A stretch of DNA of 64,000 bases. It comes from Medicago truncatula. Taxonomy: Eukaryota; Streptophyta; Magnoliopsida; Fabales; Fabaceae. The position numbers were made by a program, and so were the translations under genes. Position 1 is the stretch's first letter, and each line of letters opens with the position of its first letter. Where the stretch lies: positions 50,465,755 to 50,529,754 of the forward strand of contig NC_053048.1 of NCBI RefSeq assembly GCF_003473485.1, given 5' to 3'. The notes beneath the pieces were generated by a model. It ran no database searches. It was not told the DNA's origin and saw only the letters and a program-made list of their open reading frames with translations. Shown in pieces: positions 24,802 through 37,039 of the stretch.

Positions 24802-27101
24802 TCATGAGCAGACTCTTCCAAAGGATCCAACCATGCTACAAGCAAGTTGCAGCAATTTCCCTGCCACATGCATTTAGGTTAAATGAAAATGGTTAGTCAA
24901 CTAATACCACGGCAATTCTATTGCATATTTCACATGTATACAACAACAAAAAAACATGTTAAATAATCAAGGGTTGTTGAAACTTCCAAACAAATCAATT
25001 ACTAATTAAATTGTAAAAAGTAGTAATCAACATTAGTAGTTGACTATATATAAGTACAGTGTAAATAAATTATATGAAAATTAAAATAATGGGTTGTCTC
25101 AGATCCAGACAAACCGTTTCAGCACCGAGGTTAGGGTGGGTGGGGGATTATAAGAATGTGGTTCACAGCTTAGCACACTGAATACTTTCTATGTATATAT
25201 TTATTTATTTATTATTTTTTTAATTAAATTAAATCAATCACATGTACTACTACTAGTTTGATACTTGAGGGCAAAGAACATTAGGACAAATTCTGTTCAG
25301 ACAAAAAATGAAATAAAATTCATTAAACAAAAAACAAACCCTTCTCTATAGTACTAGTATTTGGCAAGCTCAAAACAAATAGCTAATTTTATAAATTAGA
25401 GAGTAATTAGATTAAAGTGGTTAATCAACAAATTCAACTTGAGTTTGGAACAATTTTTTGGTCATACTTAAATACTTTTCGAACAAATTATGAGAGTTCT
25501 TTCCTTAGGAGGATTAAAAAATTAGATTTTTAATGTATTATAAACTAATTGTTCAACCCGCCCAAAATAAGATAAAATATGCCCAAACAAGAATAAAGCC
25601 AACCCATAGAAAGAAAGAAAAAAATCAACAAAAGATAAAAAAATAAAAATAAAAATAAAAACCACACATACTAATCAAAAAACCCACTTTGTAAAAGGTT
25701 AATCAAAACAATAATAACTCATTATTAACCTCATCTATTCCTGTTGTGATAAAGTGTAAAACTTATCAATTAACAAAATAATTATTAAGAAAGCAATGAG
25801 AAAAATTCAATACCTCTCCTTGGTTTAGAAGCAACTTTAACAAGTGGAGTTTTAACACGGCGAATAGGTGTTGATGATTCATCTTCATTCTCTTCCTCCG
25901 GTGGCAAAAGAACACCGTCAATACCTTGAACGGAAATTCTACCGTCGGTGTAAATATCAGGATCAAACAAATAAGCAGAAGAATCACCGTGACCAAATTT
26001 AACAGAACCGTCAGATTCCTGAGCAACAACCTTATGGGGCAAACGCAACGTATCATAACTAATTTTCCCAAATCTTCTAACGGCGTTATACATACTCTCC
26101 TCAGTTTGATACTCAGGAATTATATGATAGTATATAATCTGTTCCGGTGCACCTGGTTCCGATAATTGATCAGTCGTTAATTTCGCCATTGCTTCATCGT
26201 TTGGTGCCAAAACTGTTAAAACATATCCTTCAGAAACTAAACGACCCATTTCCGTTGCTAACGACGTTAGGTTAACCAGAATATCCGCCATTTCATTGTA
26301 ACCACCGTAATGGAGAAGAGTTTGGATGAAATCCTTTACTTGACGTTCGCCGTTGAAATGATGACGTGGACCACCTGGACCTGGTGCTGGGGCTGGAGCT
26401 AGTGATGGTCCTGGTGCTAATGCGTCGTAGATTGGTAAAACCGGTGGAGCTCCGGCGGGGACTGGTGCGGGTTTCTTTAAGCGGTTTGTACGTGGATCTA
26501 CCTCCGGTGCTCCTTCTGGAAGAATTGCGGAGATGTCACGGAGGTTTCTTCTCCGGTTGAAATCTTCTTGTACGGAGCGTGGGATTATGAGACGTTGGAT
26601 GCCGTGGATGACGCCGTCTGGACGGATAACGTCGTCTGGTTTGAGGATCTCAGCGGAATCGACGGTTTTAGCGCCGGTGGGGTTTGTGGTGAGATGGAGA
26701 CGGTGGTTGGAGAGAGTGTGGTGGTGGAGGTGAGTTGGTGGCCAATGATGTGAAGCGATTCTTGAAGGAAGAATGTGAGACATTAAAAGAGTTTGGAGTG
26801 ACCTGAGATTACGTGGTTCCAAAAGGAATCTCTTGAATTCAGGGTCAAGGTCACGTTCTAGAGCTTGATTTCTGGGTGCGAAGATGGTGATGTTGTGATT
26901 ACCGACGGCTTCTTCTAGTTTTTGAAGGAGAAGTGCCTTTTCAACGAGCTCGGCAAGTTCCGTGTAGTGGGAATCGAGAAGTGCAACGAGGATGGAGTTG
27001 GAGTTGATTTGTACGGTGGTGGTGGGGGGTAATGCGGAGTGGAGGGGAAGGAGGAAGAGAAGGAAGAGGGTGATGAAATTGGAGACACCATAGAAAACCA
27101 T
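24802..27101 (-). CDS. FLA: Fasciclin-like arabinogalactan protein (FLA15-18 type)
   Basis: Two exons, 25814-27101 and 24802-24860, with a 953-bp intron between, give 448 residues. An N-terminal signal peptide (about 1-23, Leu/Phe-rich core) is followed by fasciclin domain 1 (about 34-172, TIFAPRNQALERDLDPEFKR). Next is an arabinogalactan-type Pro/Ala stretch (about 209-244, LAPGPSLAPAPAPGPGG) and fasciclin domain 2 (about 255-415, VLTVLAPNDEAM). The short second exon adds GKLLQLACSMVGSFGRVCS. There is no hydrophobic GPI-anchor tail, as expected for this subgroup. FLAs are secreted cell-wall/surface glycoproteins linked to adhesion and wall architecture. The in-frame region upstream of 27101 is low-complexity 5' UTR, so the start was put at the ATG that opens the signal peptide. 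Confidence 0.93.
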
Positions 27102-27263
27102 GGTGCTCGTGAATAGAGAAAGAAACAATGTTAAGTGTGTTTTGGTGGTAAAATGAATGGGTTGAGAGTGTGAGAAGGTGGGAAGAGAAGGAGGGTAAAG
27201 TGTGAAGTAGTAGTAGCTGTAGGGTAGCGTGTGTTGTGGGGTATGATGGTTGTTGAGTCTTCT

Positions 27264-27291
27264 CACTCTCTCTCTCTCTCTCTCTCTCTGG
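27264..27291. repeat. CT/GA dinucleotide run in the FLA 5' leader
   Basis: About 13 CT units lie 165 bp upstream of the ATG of the minus-strand FLA gene. On the coding strand this is (GA)n, a common plant core-promoter/5' UTR element. A regulatory role is inferred. Confidence 0.7.
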
Positions 27292-27299
27292 TTTAATTT

Positions 27300-28009
27300 C
27301 TTCAATATTGAGTTGAGATTGTGAGAGGTATGATAGATGATGAGTTAGCTTTGCTTAATGGCTTGGAGTTGGGGGTGGAGAAGGAAGGAGGAACGATTGT
27401 GAAAGGAAAAGAAAATATGGTATTCTCTGACAGCCTGTATCGTGGGACCACACGGGTACAGCTTACAGCTGTGCTGTTATTATGTATACTCTCACACACC
27501 CTTTGTTTCCAAGCCAAGCCAAGCCACGTTACCATTATACAAACAAACTCTTAAACCAATAATTCTGCGCTTTTTCTAAAGTTGCCAAAATAACCTTCCC
27601 CTAAATTGCTAAGAGTATAGAATTTTAGGCTGTTAGTAAGATTGAAGTAAAAAATTGAGAAATGGAATAAATTATATCTTGTTATTACATTTTTTAAATT
27701 AAAAATACTCTTTTATCAAGTGATATTGTTTTTTCTATTTTTTTTCTTATATTTCTCAACCAAAAGGGTTCTTTTCTTACTCATGTGTCAAAATTAAAAA
27801 GACTAAAATACTCATGTCTTTAGTATGTAACATATCGAAATTAATATGTCAATCTATCAAACAAACAATGTCGCATTAAAATAACAAACACAACAATATC
27901 ACATTCAAATGATAAAGTCAAATAAGATATAAAAAAAACCACCTATTTAGATTATTTTTTAAAAAAACATGTAAATAGGTGATTTTGTACATTAAAATTA
28001 CTCAAACTC
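27300..28009. other. FLA upstream region
   Basis: Promoter-side DNA of the minus-strand FLA gene. A short hairpin (CACCTATTTA and TAAATAGGTG) lies at 27941-27982. No gene is seen. Confidence 0.4.
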
Positions 28010-28197
28010 CTTTTTAGGTGCTTGTTTTCTTTTGAGTCTGTTTTAGGTGGTGTTGTGTTTTTGTGGGTTTATCTCAATGGATGTTTTTAGGTGGTTGTGG
28101 TGTACCGTCTGTATGCAGCACTATTTGTATCTTATTTCGTCCATACCTTGCGTCTACGGGGATGACGTTTAATAATATTTGCGATTAAAAAAAAAAC
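28010..28197 (+). mobile_element. Probable LINE 3' tail
   Basis: The sequence is G/T-rich (GTTTTAGGTGGTGTTGTG, CTTGCGTCTACGGGGATGAC) and ends in AATATTTGCGATT plus about 9 A, like other plant LINE 3' ends. ACTCA flanks both sides as a weak candidate TSD. It is 5'-truncated. Confidence 0.45.
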
Positions 28198-29345
28198 TCA
28201 TATTTAGATGAATGAGAAAGATGGAATTGAAAGGTTAGAGAGAAGGTAAAGTTTTTTAATCTAAAAATTACATGTGAAATTGTTAAATTATGATCAATTT
28301 CTACAAGCACAATTGTTTCAATTGAAAACTTCAAACATACGAAATTCAATTTAAAGAATTCGACATTATTTTTTGAAAAATGATATTTGAATATCCATTT
28401 TATGACAATTTTTGTGATAACTTTCTTTATCATACTCACATTATTTTTACTTTATCTCTCTATTGTTTTGGTTTTCGTGCAAATACCTACTTTTTCTTTG
28501 AAAATTATGGTTGTCACATGAGTTATCAATTTATCAATTAAATATCTCTCTTATTTTTTCTTCCATCAAGAGTGAACCCAAAGATGCATAGTGGACAAAA
28601 AAATCGGAGGCCTAGTTTGATTGTTTATTATTTTTTGGTGAGTAGGCAAAGTTTAGTTGTAATGACAAATGAGTATGTTATGATGATTATGAATGTTCCA
28701 TTCATCCTAAAATAGAGAAGGTGGCATGTTAATTTATTCATCTACACCGAATAGAGCTCTTTATTTTTGTTTGTACAACCCGTATAGAGGTCTCTTAAAA
28801 AGACTAAAAGCAAAGTTTTGATAAAAATAATGAAAAAGGAGCCGAGCCGAAACGTGAATATTGTGTGTGTGTGTTGTGTTAAAGATGGTATCTGGCAAAG
28901 TGTCGGTGTCGGAGATAATGAATGGAAAGGAAGATACGCAGAATTGGGTTTCATTTATACATTTTTATTTACGCTCCATTTGTTTCAATTTCAACCGTGA
29001 CCCGTGATGTTCAACAAAGGATCTGCGTTTTTTTACTTTTCATCTGTGTTTTTACTCTTTGTTTTTTCATCTTCTTCCTTCGTGTTTACAAAGATGGAGA
29101 CTTCCCTTCTCACGGTGGTTCTTCAGTCAATTGTTGTCACCTTCACTTCTCACTCACACCATTTCTTTTCTTTTCCCTTCAATTACACTTTAGCTTTCTC
29201 TTCTAGCTTTTCTTGCCTTAAACGGCCCTTCTTTCCCTCATTTAAAACATTTATTTAATTTAATATGTTAAGCAAAACAAATTATAATAAAAGTGAAATT
29301 GATGTTTATAGAATAATGGGAATGCAAACAAGTTACTTGTTAATT
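28198..29345. other. Intergenic, no gene seen
   Basis: Short frames at 28818-29258 overlap each other on both strands and are T/C-rich or A/G-rich. None has a recognisable domain. Confidence 0.45.
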
Positions 29346-29359
29346 AAATAACTTAAATA

Positions 29360-29904
29360 TGACAAGCTCTCTCTCTTCCCCTTCTCTCTTGATGCCGTCG
29401 CCAAAATCTAGTTTCTGCATCTTCATCCACTAAGAGGAGTGATTTAGGGTCAATTTTTGATCTAAAATCATCCCTCTAACTTGTTTTTTTTTTTCTATTT
29501 CCCTTTTATTGAAATAAGTGATTTTCACATCTATTTCGTTTTTGCTTTTGTGATTTCGCCGTCTTAGTGCGACGTTGTTTTGTTCGTCGTCTTTGTGCGA
29601 CGTTGTTTGTCTTTCTTGTTTTGTTCGGTTCAGATTGTCAAATCAGCATCGATCCAGTGCATATCAAATCAATGACTTTTGAGTCATCAACGTTGCAGAT
29701 CCGGAGACAAAGGTATTCCGGAGACATAAATATAGTCATATGTGTAGGCTTTAATACTTTGTCGTTTTATGCTATTAACATGGATGATGTGAGTTTGTTC
29801 ACAGATTCATCTTTTTCGTTTTTAGCGAATTTTCATTGTATAGATGAACTATATCAATTTGATTTTGAATGAATAAATATCATCTATTTTTGTCAAAAAA
29901 AAAA
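29360..29904 (+). mobile_element. Poly-A retroposon with 14-bp TSD (LINE-derived or SINE-like)
   Basis: A 545-bp insertion ends in TGTC plus about 10 A. It is flanked by a perfect 14-bp TSD, TAAATAACTTAAAT, at 29346-29359 and 29905-29918. It starts with a CT-rich stretch. Its open frame (29567-29872, about 101 residues) has no known domain and is probably incidental. Two CGTCKTNGTGCGACGTTGTTT repeats lie at 29560 and 29586. The TSD and poly-A prove target-primed retroposition. Confidence 0.85.
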
Positions 29905-29918
29905 TAAATAACTTAAAT

Positions 29919-30186
29919 GATTTATGATGTAATTTAACCTAAAAATAATGTAATCAACACTTTAAAACTTAAAAAATAAACTTTCGCTACCTCAAATTTA
30001 TTTTTTATTTATTTTTAATTTTGTCTTTTAAGAGCACTTTTTTACATGACTCATGAAGTCAAAAATTTGATATATTTTACTAAAATTTTGAATAAAAATG
30101 CTCGAAGTTCATTGTTCGAAGAACCCATGAAAGAAAATCTATCTTGTAAATATAACTTTTTATCTTAAAACTTCAATGCCTACACA

Positions 30187-30221
<35 letters not shown>

Positions 30222-31847
30222 TATAGTACTCTCCCCATCCTTTTCAAAGTATTTCTTATTATTTTCTAAACTTTTTCATTCCTTCATCTTCTAAATTTCT
30301 CCATTCAATTCACTATTCATCTTCTAAATTTCTCCATTCAATTCACTAAAATGAATACGTTTTTTTAATTCAGAATCTTTTAATTCAGAATCTTGTGTAC
30401 CAATAGAATAATAAAACATAAATTTGTTTCAGATCTTTATTGCTTATTTTTTTATGACAAAAAATTTGGGTGAGTTGGTCTTGAGGTTCTCCTAAAATTA
30501 GGGCAAGGCTTAATGAACGTTTAATCAACTGTTTATCAATTGAGTCAACCTTTGTTAATTATTTGAATATTTATGAACAACATTAAAATAATTAAATTTA
30601 TCATTTATCTAACGACTATGGGGCAGGCCACTTCATGGAATGAAAAAGGCCTAAGAAATAAAATAGAGTAAGCTATTTACTAACCGCACTTCCTTAAATT
30701 GTTAAAAGTTCTCGAGTAAACCAGATTGTGTTATCTCTCTTTTGAGCATGTTGGAGCCTAAATCTAGCCTGATGAAAATACACCTCATTCATATGTAATC
30801 TTGTATGTATAAACTATAACTTGAGATTAAGACGGTGGTATCCATGAAGTTTCGTTGGATATGTACACACCATCCAATTATTCAATGATATATCCTATTT
30901 TTGTATTAATTTATTGTATGGAAAAACAAAGTAATTGAATTCATTTTTCATCTTATTGCTTCTGTTAATCATATTTCTATTGGTCTTTCTTCTCTAACGT
31001 TTCGAAGGAGCAAAATTATAAGGACAAATTACGAGCATTTAGGTTTAATTGAATCTCAAAACCTTTTCTTTCATGTAGATATTTTGATGTGATAGTACAT
31101 GAACACTAAATGCATGATATGTAATCGTCGAAGCTATTATTTAAAGATTTAAGCACAACTATTTTTTAGTCTAATTTTCATGATACCGAGTATTTGAGAA
31201 GAGACAAAGGAATGTCGTTAAGTGAGCTATTTCATGCATACAACATCCTCTGAGTATCACTATTGTAGCAATAAATTTAGTTTGTTTCTAAAGCTTGACA
31301 TGGTTAAAATCATAATGATACTTCATAGACTAACACTTTGGCATGCTCAATCTTCAATTGATGCTCCTAATTTATTGGACACATTACATGAAACCCCAGT
31401 CGAACGTCGACACCAAATGAATTCACACATTATAAACTTAATTACAAGAACTTGTATGTTTGATCTTTTAAAAAATATGAAGAGATTTGTTTTTGCTTGT
31501 TGTACCAATTTAACTTAAAAAGAAAGTTTAAAAATCCAAACCTTCCTTTCTCCTCGATAGCATGAAGTGAATAAAAGTGAATTCAAAAGGCAATGCCATG
31601 ATTTATATTATTCATGATTCATGAATCATGATACTTTAAATGATGGATTCGTAAGATGAAGAAATATAAAGAAACACTGAATTAGAGACCAAGATCCAAA
31701 GATTTTTTAAGGTTCACACAAAGATCAGAGCTTGCTTTCAAATATGAGATCATAAAATATGTTACAATAAAAACGCTCAATTTGAATGTCAATAGTAGAA
31801 GAAACTGATGGAGTATTGTTGTCGCGAGATGTGTCTTCACACCGGCT
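29919..31847. repeat. Gene-free region with microsatellite and small tandem repeat
   Basis: (ATT)n lies at about 30188-30221. A 32-bp unit (CATCTTCTAAATTTCTCCAT) is tandemly doubled at about 30284-30347. A frame of 98 residues at 31222-31518 shows no recognisable motif. Confidence 0.6.
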
Positions 31848-33618
31848 TTAACACAATTTTCGTTGATTGCTTCTATCGTGGAACCATCGTCCAAATGATT
31901 TGGAAAATAAGTATCTACAACTCAAATGTTTTCATAGTTTTAATGAATTCCATTGATTGCGATACACTAGCAATTATAGGGTTCACCTTTTTCTTGAATT
32001 TGAACCAAATTCTGACATGGTCGAACTTCGAGAGAACAACCTCTCCTTCCAACCCCTTGTACCATTTGAAATTGACTCTTTATATCTAAGTCATGAGATA
32101 AGTTATTACACAAACTGATTTGATAAAATACATAGATCAAGCACATATATAGTATATAATAAGAAACATACCTCATTGACACTGCATTGAGTTTGGACCG
32201 CAAAGTATCTGAAAATGAATGGAATTCTGATGACCTTTCTCTATTTTGGTTTATTGGAGAAGAATTAGCAACACAGTCTCTAGAATATGCATGAAATCAA
32301 ATATGAAGTACATATCAGTAATCCACACAATCAATAATGATTCATAAGAAAATATAACGAGTAAATTATATTATCTACTGTTAGAACAATAACTCAAGAA
32401 TATAGGTAGAATAAACAATTTATTTAACTTGAGTTCATGAATAATCAACTTTTTTTTTTTATAATGTCTTCATTAGACTTGAATTGTTTTAGATGTGGTT
32501 CTAGCACAGAGGAGGATAATTTTTGCGAATAGAAATATAGGTTCATAAATCATAACCACCTATCATTGGAGTAAGTTTCTTGGTCATTTGTTTCCGTGAC
32601 GGTTGATCGAGAAGTTGAGGAACCTTCAGTTTGACGTTTTAGTATTTGTTGTAATGGTTCATCTTCACTAGATGTTATTGGAGTAGATTGACTGCTCATA
32701 TGAATTGCATTTAGATTGTCTTCTCTTTCATGACCAGATGGTCGAATTTGTTGTCCTTCCCTTCGACCAACATGATGTGTTCTTCCGATTGATGCAACAA
32801 TCGCTAAATTTTGAAGCAATCTCTCTTCTAAAGAAGAACCATTGACGCCCATGTGTAGCTGTCGAACGAAAAATTGACAACATAAACTAGTTGTTATGAC
32901 ATGCTTAAAACGTAAGAAACACAAATGAATACTCGAGAATGTGATAACTTACATGTTGAAATCCAAAACCTCCAAGAGTCGGGCTATGAAAGATATCAAT
33001 ATTCCTTGATGGAGTAACCCTCCACTTTCTCTCTTGCTCTACTGCCTCAAACAATTCTTGACTATTGTAAAATGCAAAAGTTTAATAACATGATAAACTA
33101 ATTAAAGAACTAAAGCATAGATAATGTATATAATTCATGTTAAGAGTAAAATTCATGACCAACCCAGTAGGATCTTTCAAGCTAATAGGTTGCCAACACA
33201 TAGGACATTGGGAGCTTCTTTGACCCCTACAAATAAGAGCAAATACCAATTGCTTAAGCATATTTGTTCATTTTGAAATATTTTTATGAAAATTTAGACT
33301 TTAAGATGTAATTAGATATATGGAAATTTAGTGGATAATAAAAAGTACCATTCCAGGACGCATTGCAGGTGAAACTCGTGCCGGCAAGCAGTAGCCTACA
33401 ACACAAGAGAAAGAAAATAAGTAACCAAATGTTCTTCTCACTTCTTCAAATAACTTTTACATATATCTATGAAACACAAAAGAGAACATTACAGTTGAAG
33501 GATCATTATCACAAAACTCTTCAAGGCATATGCAGCAAGCATCATCACAAGACTCTTGAATGCCGCCTTCAACAAAAGCCGCAGCCGATGTCATATGATT
33601 TTCAGCATTGGTTTCCAT
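31848..33618 (-). CDS. RHF2A: RING-H2 E3 ubiquitin ligase, RHF2A-like, shortened
   Basis: Seven exons (33493-33618, 33349-33395, 33164-33226, 32953-33061, 32560-32858, 32172-32279, 31848-31914) join in phase to 272 residues, from METNAENH to stop TAA. The RING-H2 ligands are Cys28, Cys31, Cys46, His48, His51, Cys54, Cys65 and Cys68. A conserved block, CPMCWQPISLKDPTGQELFE, follows, and near the end are SFSDTLRSKLNAVSMR and SKSFGRW. RHF-type ligases mark targets for the proteasome (in Arabidopsis, a cell-cycle inhibitor during gametogenesis). That comes from the family. The known proteins run on after the NAVSMRY block. Here exon 7 diverges and stops early, and a weak remnant of the lost tail may follow in another frame. 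Ring function should be intact. Exon 5 without splicing would give an alternative end at 32550. Confidence 0.82.
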
Positions 33619-33639
33619 CTTTGAGGTCTTTGACATATT

Positions 33640-34650
33640 AGTCCACCAACACCAGAGTTAAACATAATATATTGTGTACGAAAGTGGAACTTTCGAATGC
33701 AAAACATTGTAAAAAGCACACAATAGAAATTATTCATTCATAATCATTGACAAAAATCCAGGTTCATAAGAAAATATAAAATACTTCTCAATTTTACCCA
33801 AAATTAGCCAGTGAACTAGGAGAGAAAAGATAACAAGTCAATGTTCTTCCTCACCAAAGATGAAGTTTTAAAAAATAGTAGCAAAAAGCTCATCTATAAT
33901 GATTAAGTTACAAAGAAAAAAAAAGCTCACTATGATTAAGATCATCATGGATAACAAATGAAATTCAAAAAACTATACAATCTTTTCATCTATATCCCAT
34001 GTTGTGAATTAATCATGGAATGCATCCACGTTTTGAGTAAATATCTTCAAATCTTTAAATATAACTAATTATCATAATGTAATATTTGATTATTTGTTAA
34101 CAATTGTCTGGAAAACAATAGATAAGATGGAAATCTAAATGGCAAGGCCAACAAATAGTCTTTATTTGCACTATATTTCCCACATATATATATATATATA
34201 ACTACAACAATTTAGAGAAAGAGGATTGTTTATGAACACAATGTCATGATAACCAGCCCCGGGTAAAACTGAAATATAAAAAAAATCTTTGATCTTTTGA
34301 AGTCATAATTTAACTTATATTATTTCATTCATCAAAAGAGAAGAAATAAAAGATGGAATCAAATCAAATATAAGATGAAGTTATAATATGATGCGGAAAA
34401 ATGATCAAAATTCAATGAAACATACCTTCGTTGAGGAAAAATATAGAAAGGGTAAGGAATGAAGGGGCACAATCATCAATCAGCAAAAGAATGAGGCTGG
34501 AATACAAAGAATATAAAAAACAATATTATTAAGAAATGATGATAATGAAAAAAATGTATAAAGAAAGGAATTGATGATTATCTTCATTACCTTGATAAAT
34601 CCTCCTTCCTCCCTTCCTTATCTCCACAACGTTAGAGCAACAAACATAAA
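33640..34650 (-). promoter_or_regulatory. 5' UTR and promoter of the RHF2A-like gene
   Basis: Minus-strand donor-like sites AACGAAG|GTATGTT (about 34424) and ATCAAG|GTAATG (about 34592) suggest one or two leader exons upstream of the ATG at 33618. The region is otherwise AT-rich. There is an (AT)n run at 34183-34200. Confidence 0.4.
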
Positions 34651-35070
34651 AAACCAAAAACAAACTTTTTGTTCCCTTTCCTTTTAATCTATATATATAG
34701 ATTGTATTCTGTTGGAAGTTGTTATTGATGTGTTGTAACATTTTATTTTGGTACAATGAGGTAAAAAAAGAAAGCAAAAGAAACAAAAATCATTTCTGCT
34801 ATATATTCTTGAAAACAAAACAAAATACTTCTCATAAAAAAAATCAAATTATGCACAATCGGGTATACTTTTTTTTTTTTTACACATCATCCATACAAAA
34901 CATGTTAAATAAGAAATTTTGGTCCTTAAAAAAAACAGAGATTTTGTAAAAAAAAAAAAAATGTTAAATAAGAAATTAAAGAGATATTTTATTAATTGAC
35001 CTAAAAAAGTAACATAAATGAGTGGTTTGATTGATGCATATGTATGTAAAAATAAAAATAAAATGGTTTT
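34651..35070. other. AT-rich spacer
   Basis: Contains poly-T and poly-A runs and two near-identical TGTTAAATAAGAAAT phrases (about 34902 and 34961). No gene is seen. Confidence 0.4.
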
Positions 35071-35230
35071 TTCTAAATTACCTTTGAATAATGGTGGGTA
35101 ATTTACCCACCAACCAATGAAAATGAGCAATTTATTTGTGGGGTCAAGATAGTTCATGAATATGTGCTTATGTGGCTAATGTGTATTGGTTGGGGTAAAT
35201 TACCCATCATTCTTTCATGGGTAGTCTAGT
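35071..35230. mobile_element. Small MITE (GGTGGGTAATTTACCC ends), copy 1
   Basis: The TIRs each contain GGTGGGTAATTTACCC or its inverse (35091 and about 35195), with a GTCAAGATAGTTCATG core. A second, clearly homologous copy is at 45270-45436, inside a LINE tail. TSD not resolved. Confidence 0.8.
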
Positions 35231-35564
35231 TGTCACCAAATAAAATACACCATCGGCAAAGCGAAAAATTTAACGACTGTAATTTTAGTCACGATTGAAC
35301 TGTTGTTAACCTTTATTTTTTGGATTTTTACCAATTTAGACCCTGTAATATGAGTAAAACAAGTAATTCGGATTTTATGATTCAAACATTTCTTTTACAT
35401 GTTTTGAACCTCTTTTGTGTCAAAAAATCAATTTTAAATTAATTCTATCAAAATCAATTATCTCCACCTCAATTAGATTTTCGTAGGACGCACAAGAAGT
35501 ATGGTAGGTGCTATAAGAAATAAAAAACAGAGATTCTAATTCTAAACCCAATCTATATCCTTTT

Positions 35565-35576
35565 GAAGAGGCCCAT
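35565..35576 (+). promoter_or_regulatory. Site II-like GGCCCA element of the RPS19 gene
   Basis: GAGGCCCATAA lies about 220 bp upstream of the ATG. GGCCCA (inverse TGGGCC) is the TCP-bound site II motif frequent in plant ribosomal and mitochondrial-protein gene promoters. It is a short motif, so chance is possible. Confidence 0.45.
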
Positions 35577-35791
35577 AATTTACTTTACCGTGAAAACAAA
35601 ACAAGTTGGATCGGAGTCGCACTCAAAAACTCAACTAACTCCCGGAAATCGCCGTCGGAGTTTCCCAGTCGCCGCCACTAACGGTGACAAATTCATCCAG
35701 GTTTTCTTTATCTTTCTTCTTCATCACCTTGTTTTGGTTCTCATTTTCAATTTCGTAATTTGATTGAAAATTTTGCATTTCAATAGGAACA

Positions 35792-36175
35792 ATGAGAGCT
35801 ACAAACTTTCTTAGGGTTTTGAACAAACAGTTTCTCGGAATCGCCGGCGACACTGCAAATGCTGTCACTAACAAGCTGAAATCACCTTCTCCTCCTGCGC
35901 CGGCACGTAAACCGGCTTTTATAGATGCATTTCTATACAAGATGAAGAAGAATCCAGAACTTCTGAAGAACAAACAAATTTGGTCAAGAAGATCTACTAT
36001 TTTGCCGGAATTTGTTGATTCTCATGTCAGGATTTACAATGGAAAAACCTTCATTCGTTGTAAAATCACTGAGGGAAAAGTGGGTCATAAGTTTGGTGAG
36101 TTTGCTTTAACTAGGAAACGTAAAGCTAAAGATCAACCTAATGCTAAAGTTAAGCAACTCAAGAAAAAGAAGTGA
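35792..36175 (+). CDS. RPS19: Mitochondrial ribosomal protein S19, nuclear-encoded
   Basis: A single coding exon of 127 residues follows a 5' UTR intron (35701-35786, CCAG|GTTTTC to CAATAG|GAAC). Residues about 42-115 match ribosomal protein S19 of the small subunit: [31 protein letters not shown] and [14 protein letters not shown]. The S19 protein sits in the head of the small subunit near the A site. The block resembles the plant mitochondrial version rather than the plastid one. The first 40 residues ([16 protein letters not shown] on) are basic, Ser/Ala-rich and nearly free of acidic residues, as in mitochondrial presequences. So this is a mitochondrial gene moved to the nucleus, with an acquired targeting peptide. 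The C-terminus is a Lys-rich tail. It appears intact and expressed-like. Confidence 0.92.
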   Translation: MRATNFLRVLNKQFLGIAGDTANAVTNKLKSPSPPAPARKPAFIDAFLYKMKKNPELLKNKQIWSRRSTILPEFVDSHVRIYNGKTFIRCKITEGKVGHKFGEFALTRKRKAKDQPNAKVKQLKKKK

Positions 36176-37014
36176 TTTGTTTTAGGAAATTGATTCTATG
36201 TGTAGTTTATAATTTATACTTACGTGGTTAAAGATGATGGCTTTTTTCTTTTAAAAGTGATGCATTTAGCTTACAATAAATTGATGTTGAATCAAGTGGG
36301 TTTATTGAATAGTTTATCTATTCATTTTTGCTGTTCTTATTGAACTACTGATTAGTTATTGATCAATTTATGGTTATTTGTTTATGATGAATGTCATGCT
36401 ACTGCACAGGTATGTCATTTATAATTTATTATCTTTTGTTTGTTAATTTGGATGTGTTTCTCTGCTTAATTTAAATCAGGATAGGGAAAGGTGAGAGGAT
36501 TTATTACTATCAATCATGAATTTGTATTCACTTGATTTTATGTATTCTTTCTTTTAAGATTGTACCCTACTTGATAAAATTAACATGTGATTAATGTATT
36601 TGTAGTTCAGTTAAGTAGTTATATGAAACAGGGTGGTTGTTCTTCTGGAGCATGCTCTCAATCTTAATTGTTCATAGGTTACCATACTTAGCATCTGAAG
36701 GAAAGATTTATAGTAAATTTTGGACAACTTTCATACTTATAGTTATAACTTCGTATTTGGCGATGCTTTTTCAAATAATATCTGATTGACTACAAAATAG
36801 ATCATTTGGGTTGTTTATTTATGATTAATGTCTATTCTACATTGAGAAAAAGGGGATGTTCACCCTTGGAACATGGATTCTCTGTGTTCAAATGATCTTA
36901 GGAAGATTTTGAGTTTTGACCATTGTTGACAATCCATTGGTCTGAAACGGATGTGTTAATTTGTAGTGTAAGTCATCCTATGTCTTGAATGAACGGTGGT
37001 GAAGGTTCAAATAG
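36176..37014. other. 3' flank of RPS19 and spacer
   Basis: No gene is seen. Several polyadenylation-like AATAAA variants follow the RPS19 stop. Confidence 0.4.
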
Positions 37015-37039
37015 ATAAATGATGGGAGATTGTACGGTG

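Noticed and set aside
26366-26753. Plus-strand open frames opposite the FLA gene
   Set aside because: They are antisense shadows of the GC-rich fasciclin coding sequence.
27102-27305. N-terminal extension of the FLA frame
   Set aside because: In frame, but it encodes an Arg-Glu repeat from a GA microsatellite before the natural signal peptide. Treated as 5' UTR.
29567-29872. 101-residue open frame as a gene
   Set aside because: It lies entirely inside a retroposon with TSD and poly-A and has no recognisable domain.
31222-31518. 98-residue plus-strand open frame
   Set aside because: No motif, no adjacent exon, and lies downstream of the minus-strand RHF2A-like gene. Probably a chance frame.
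35635-35973. Minus-strand 112-residue open frame opposite RPS19
   Set aside because: It is the complement of the RPS19 leader and presequence region, and the S19 homology is on the plus strand.
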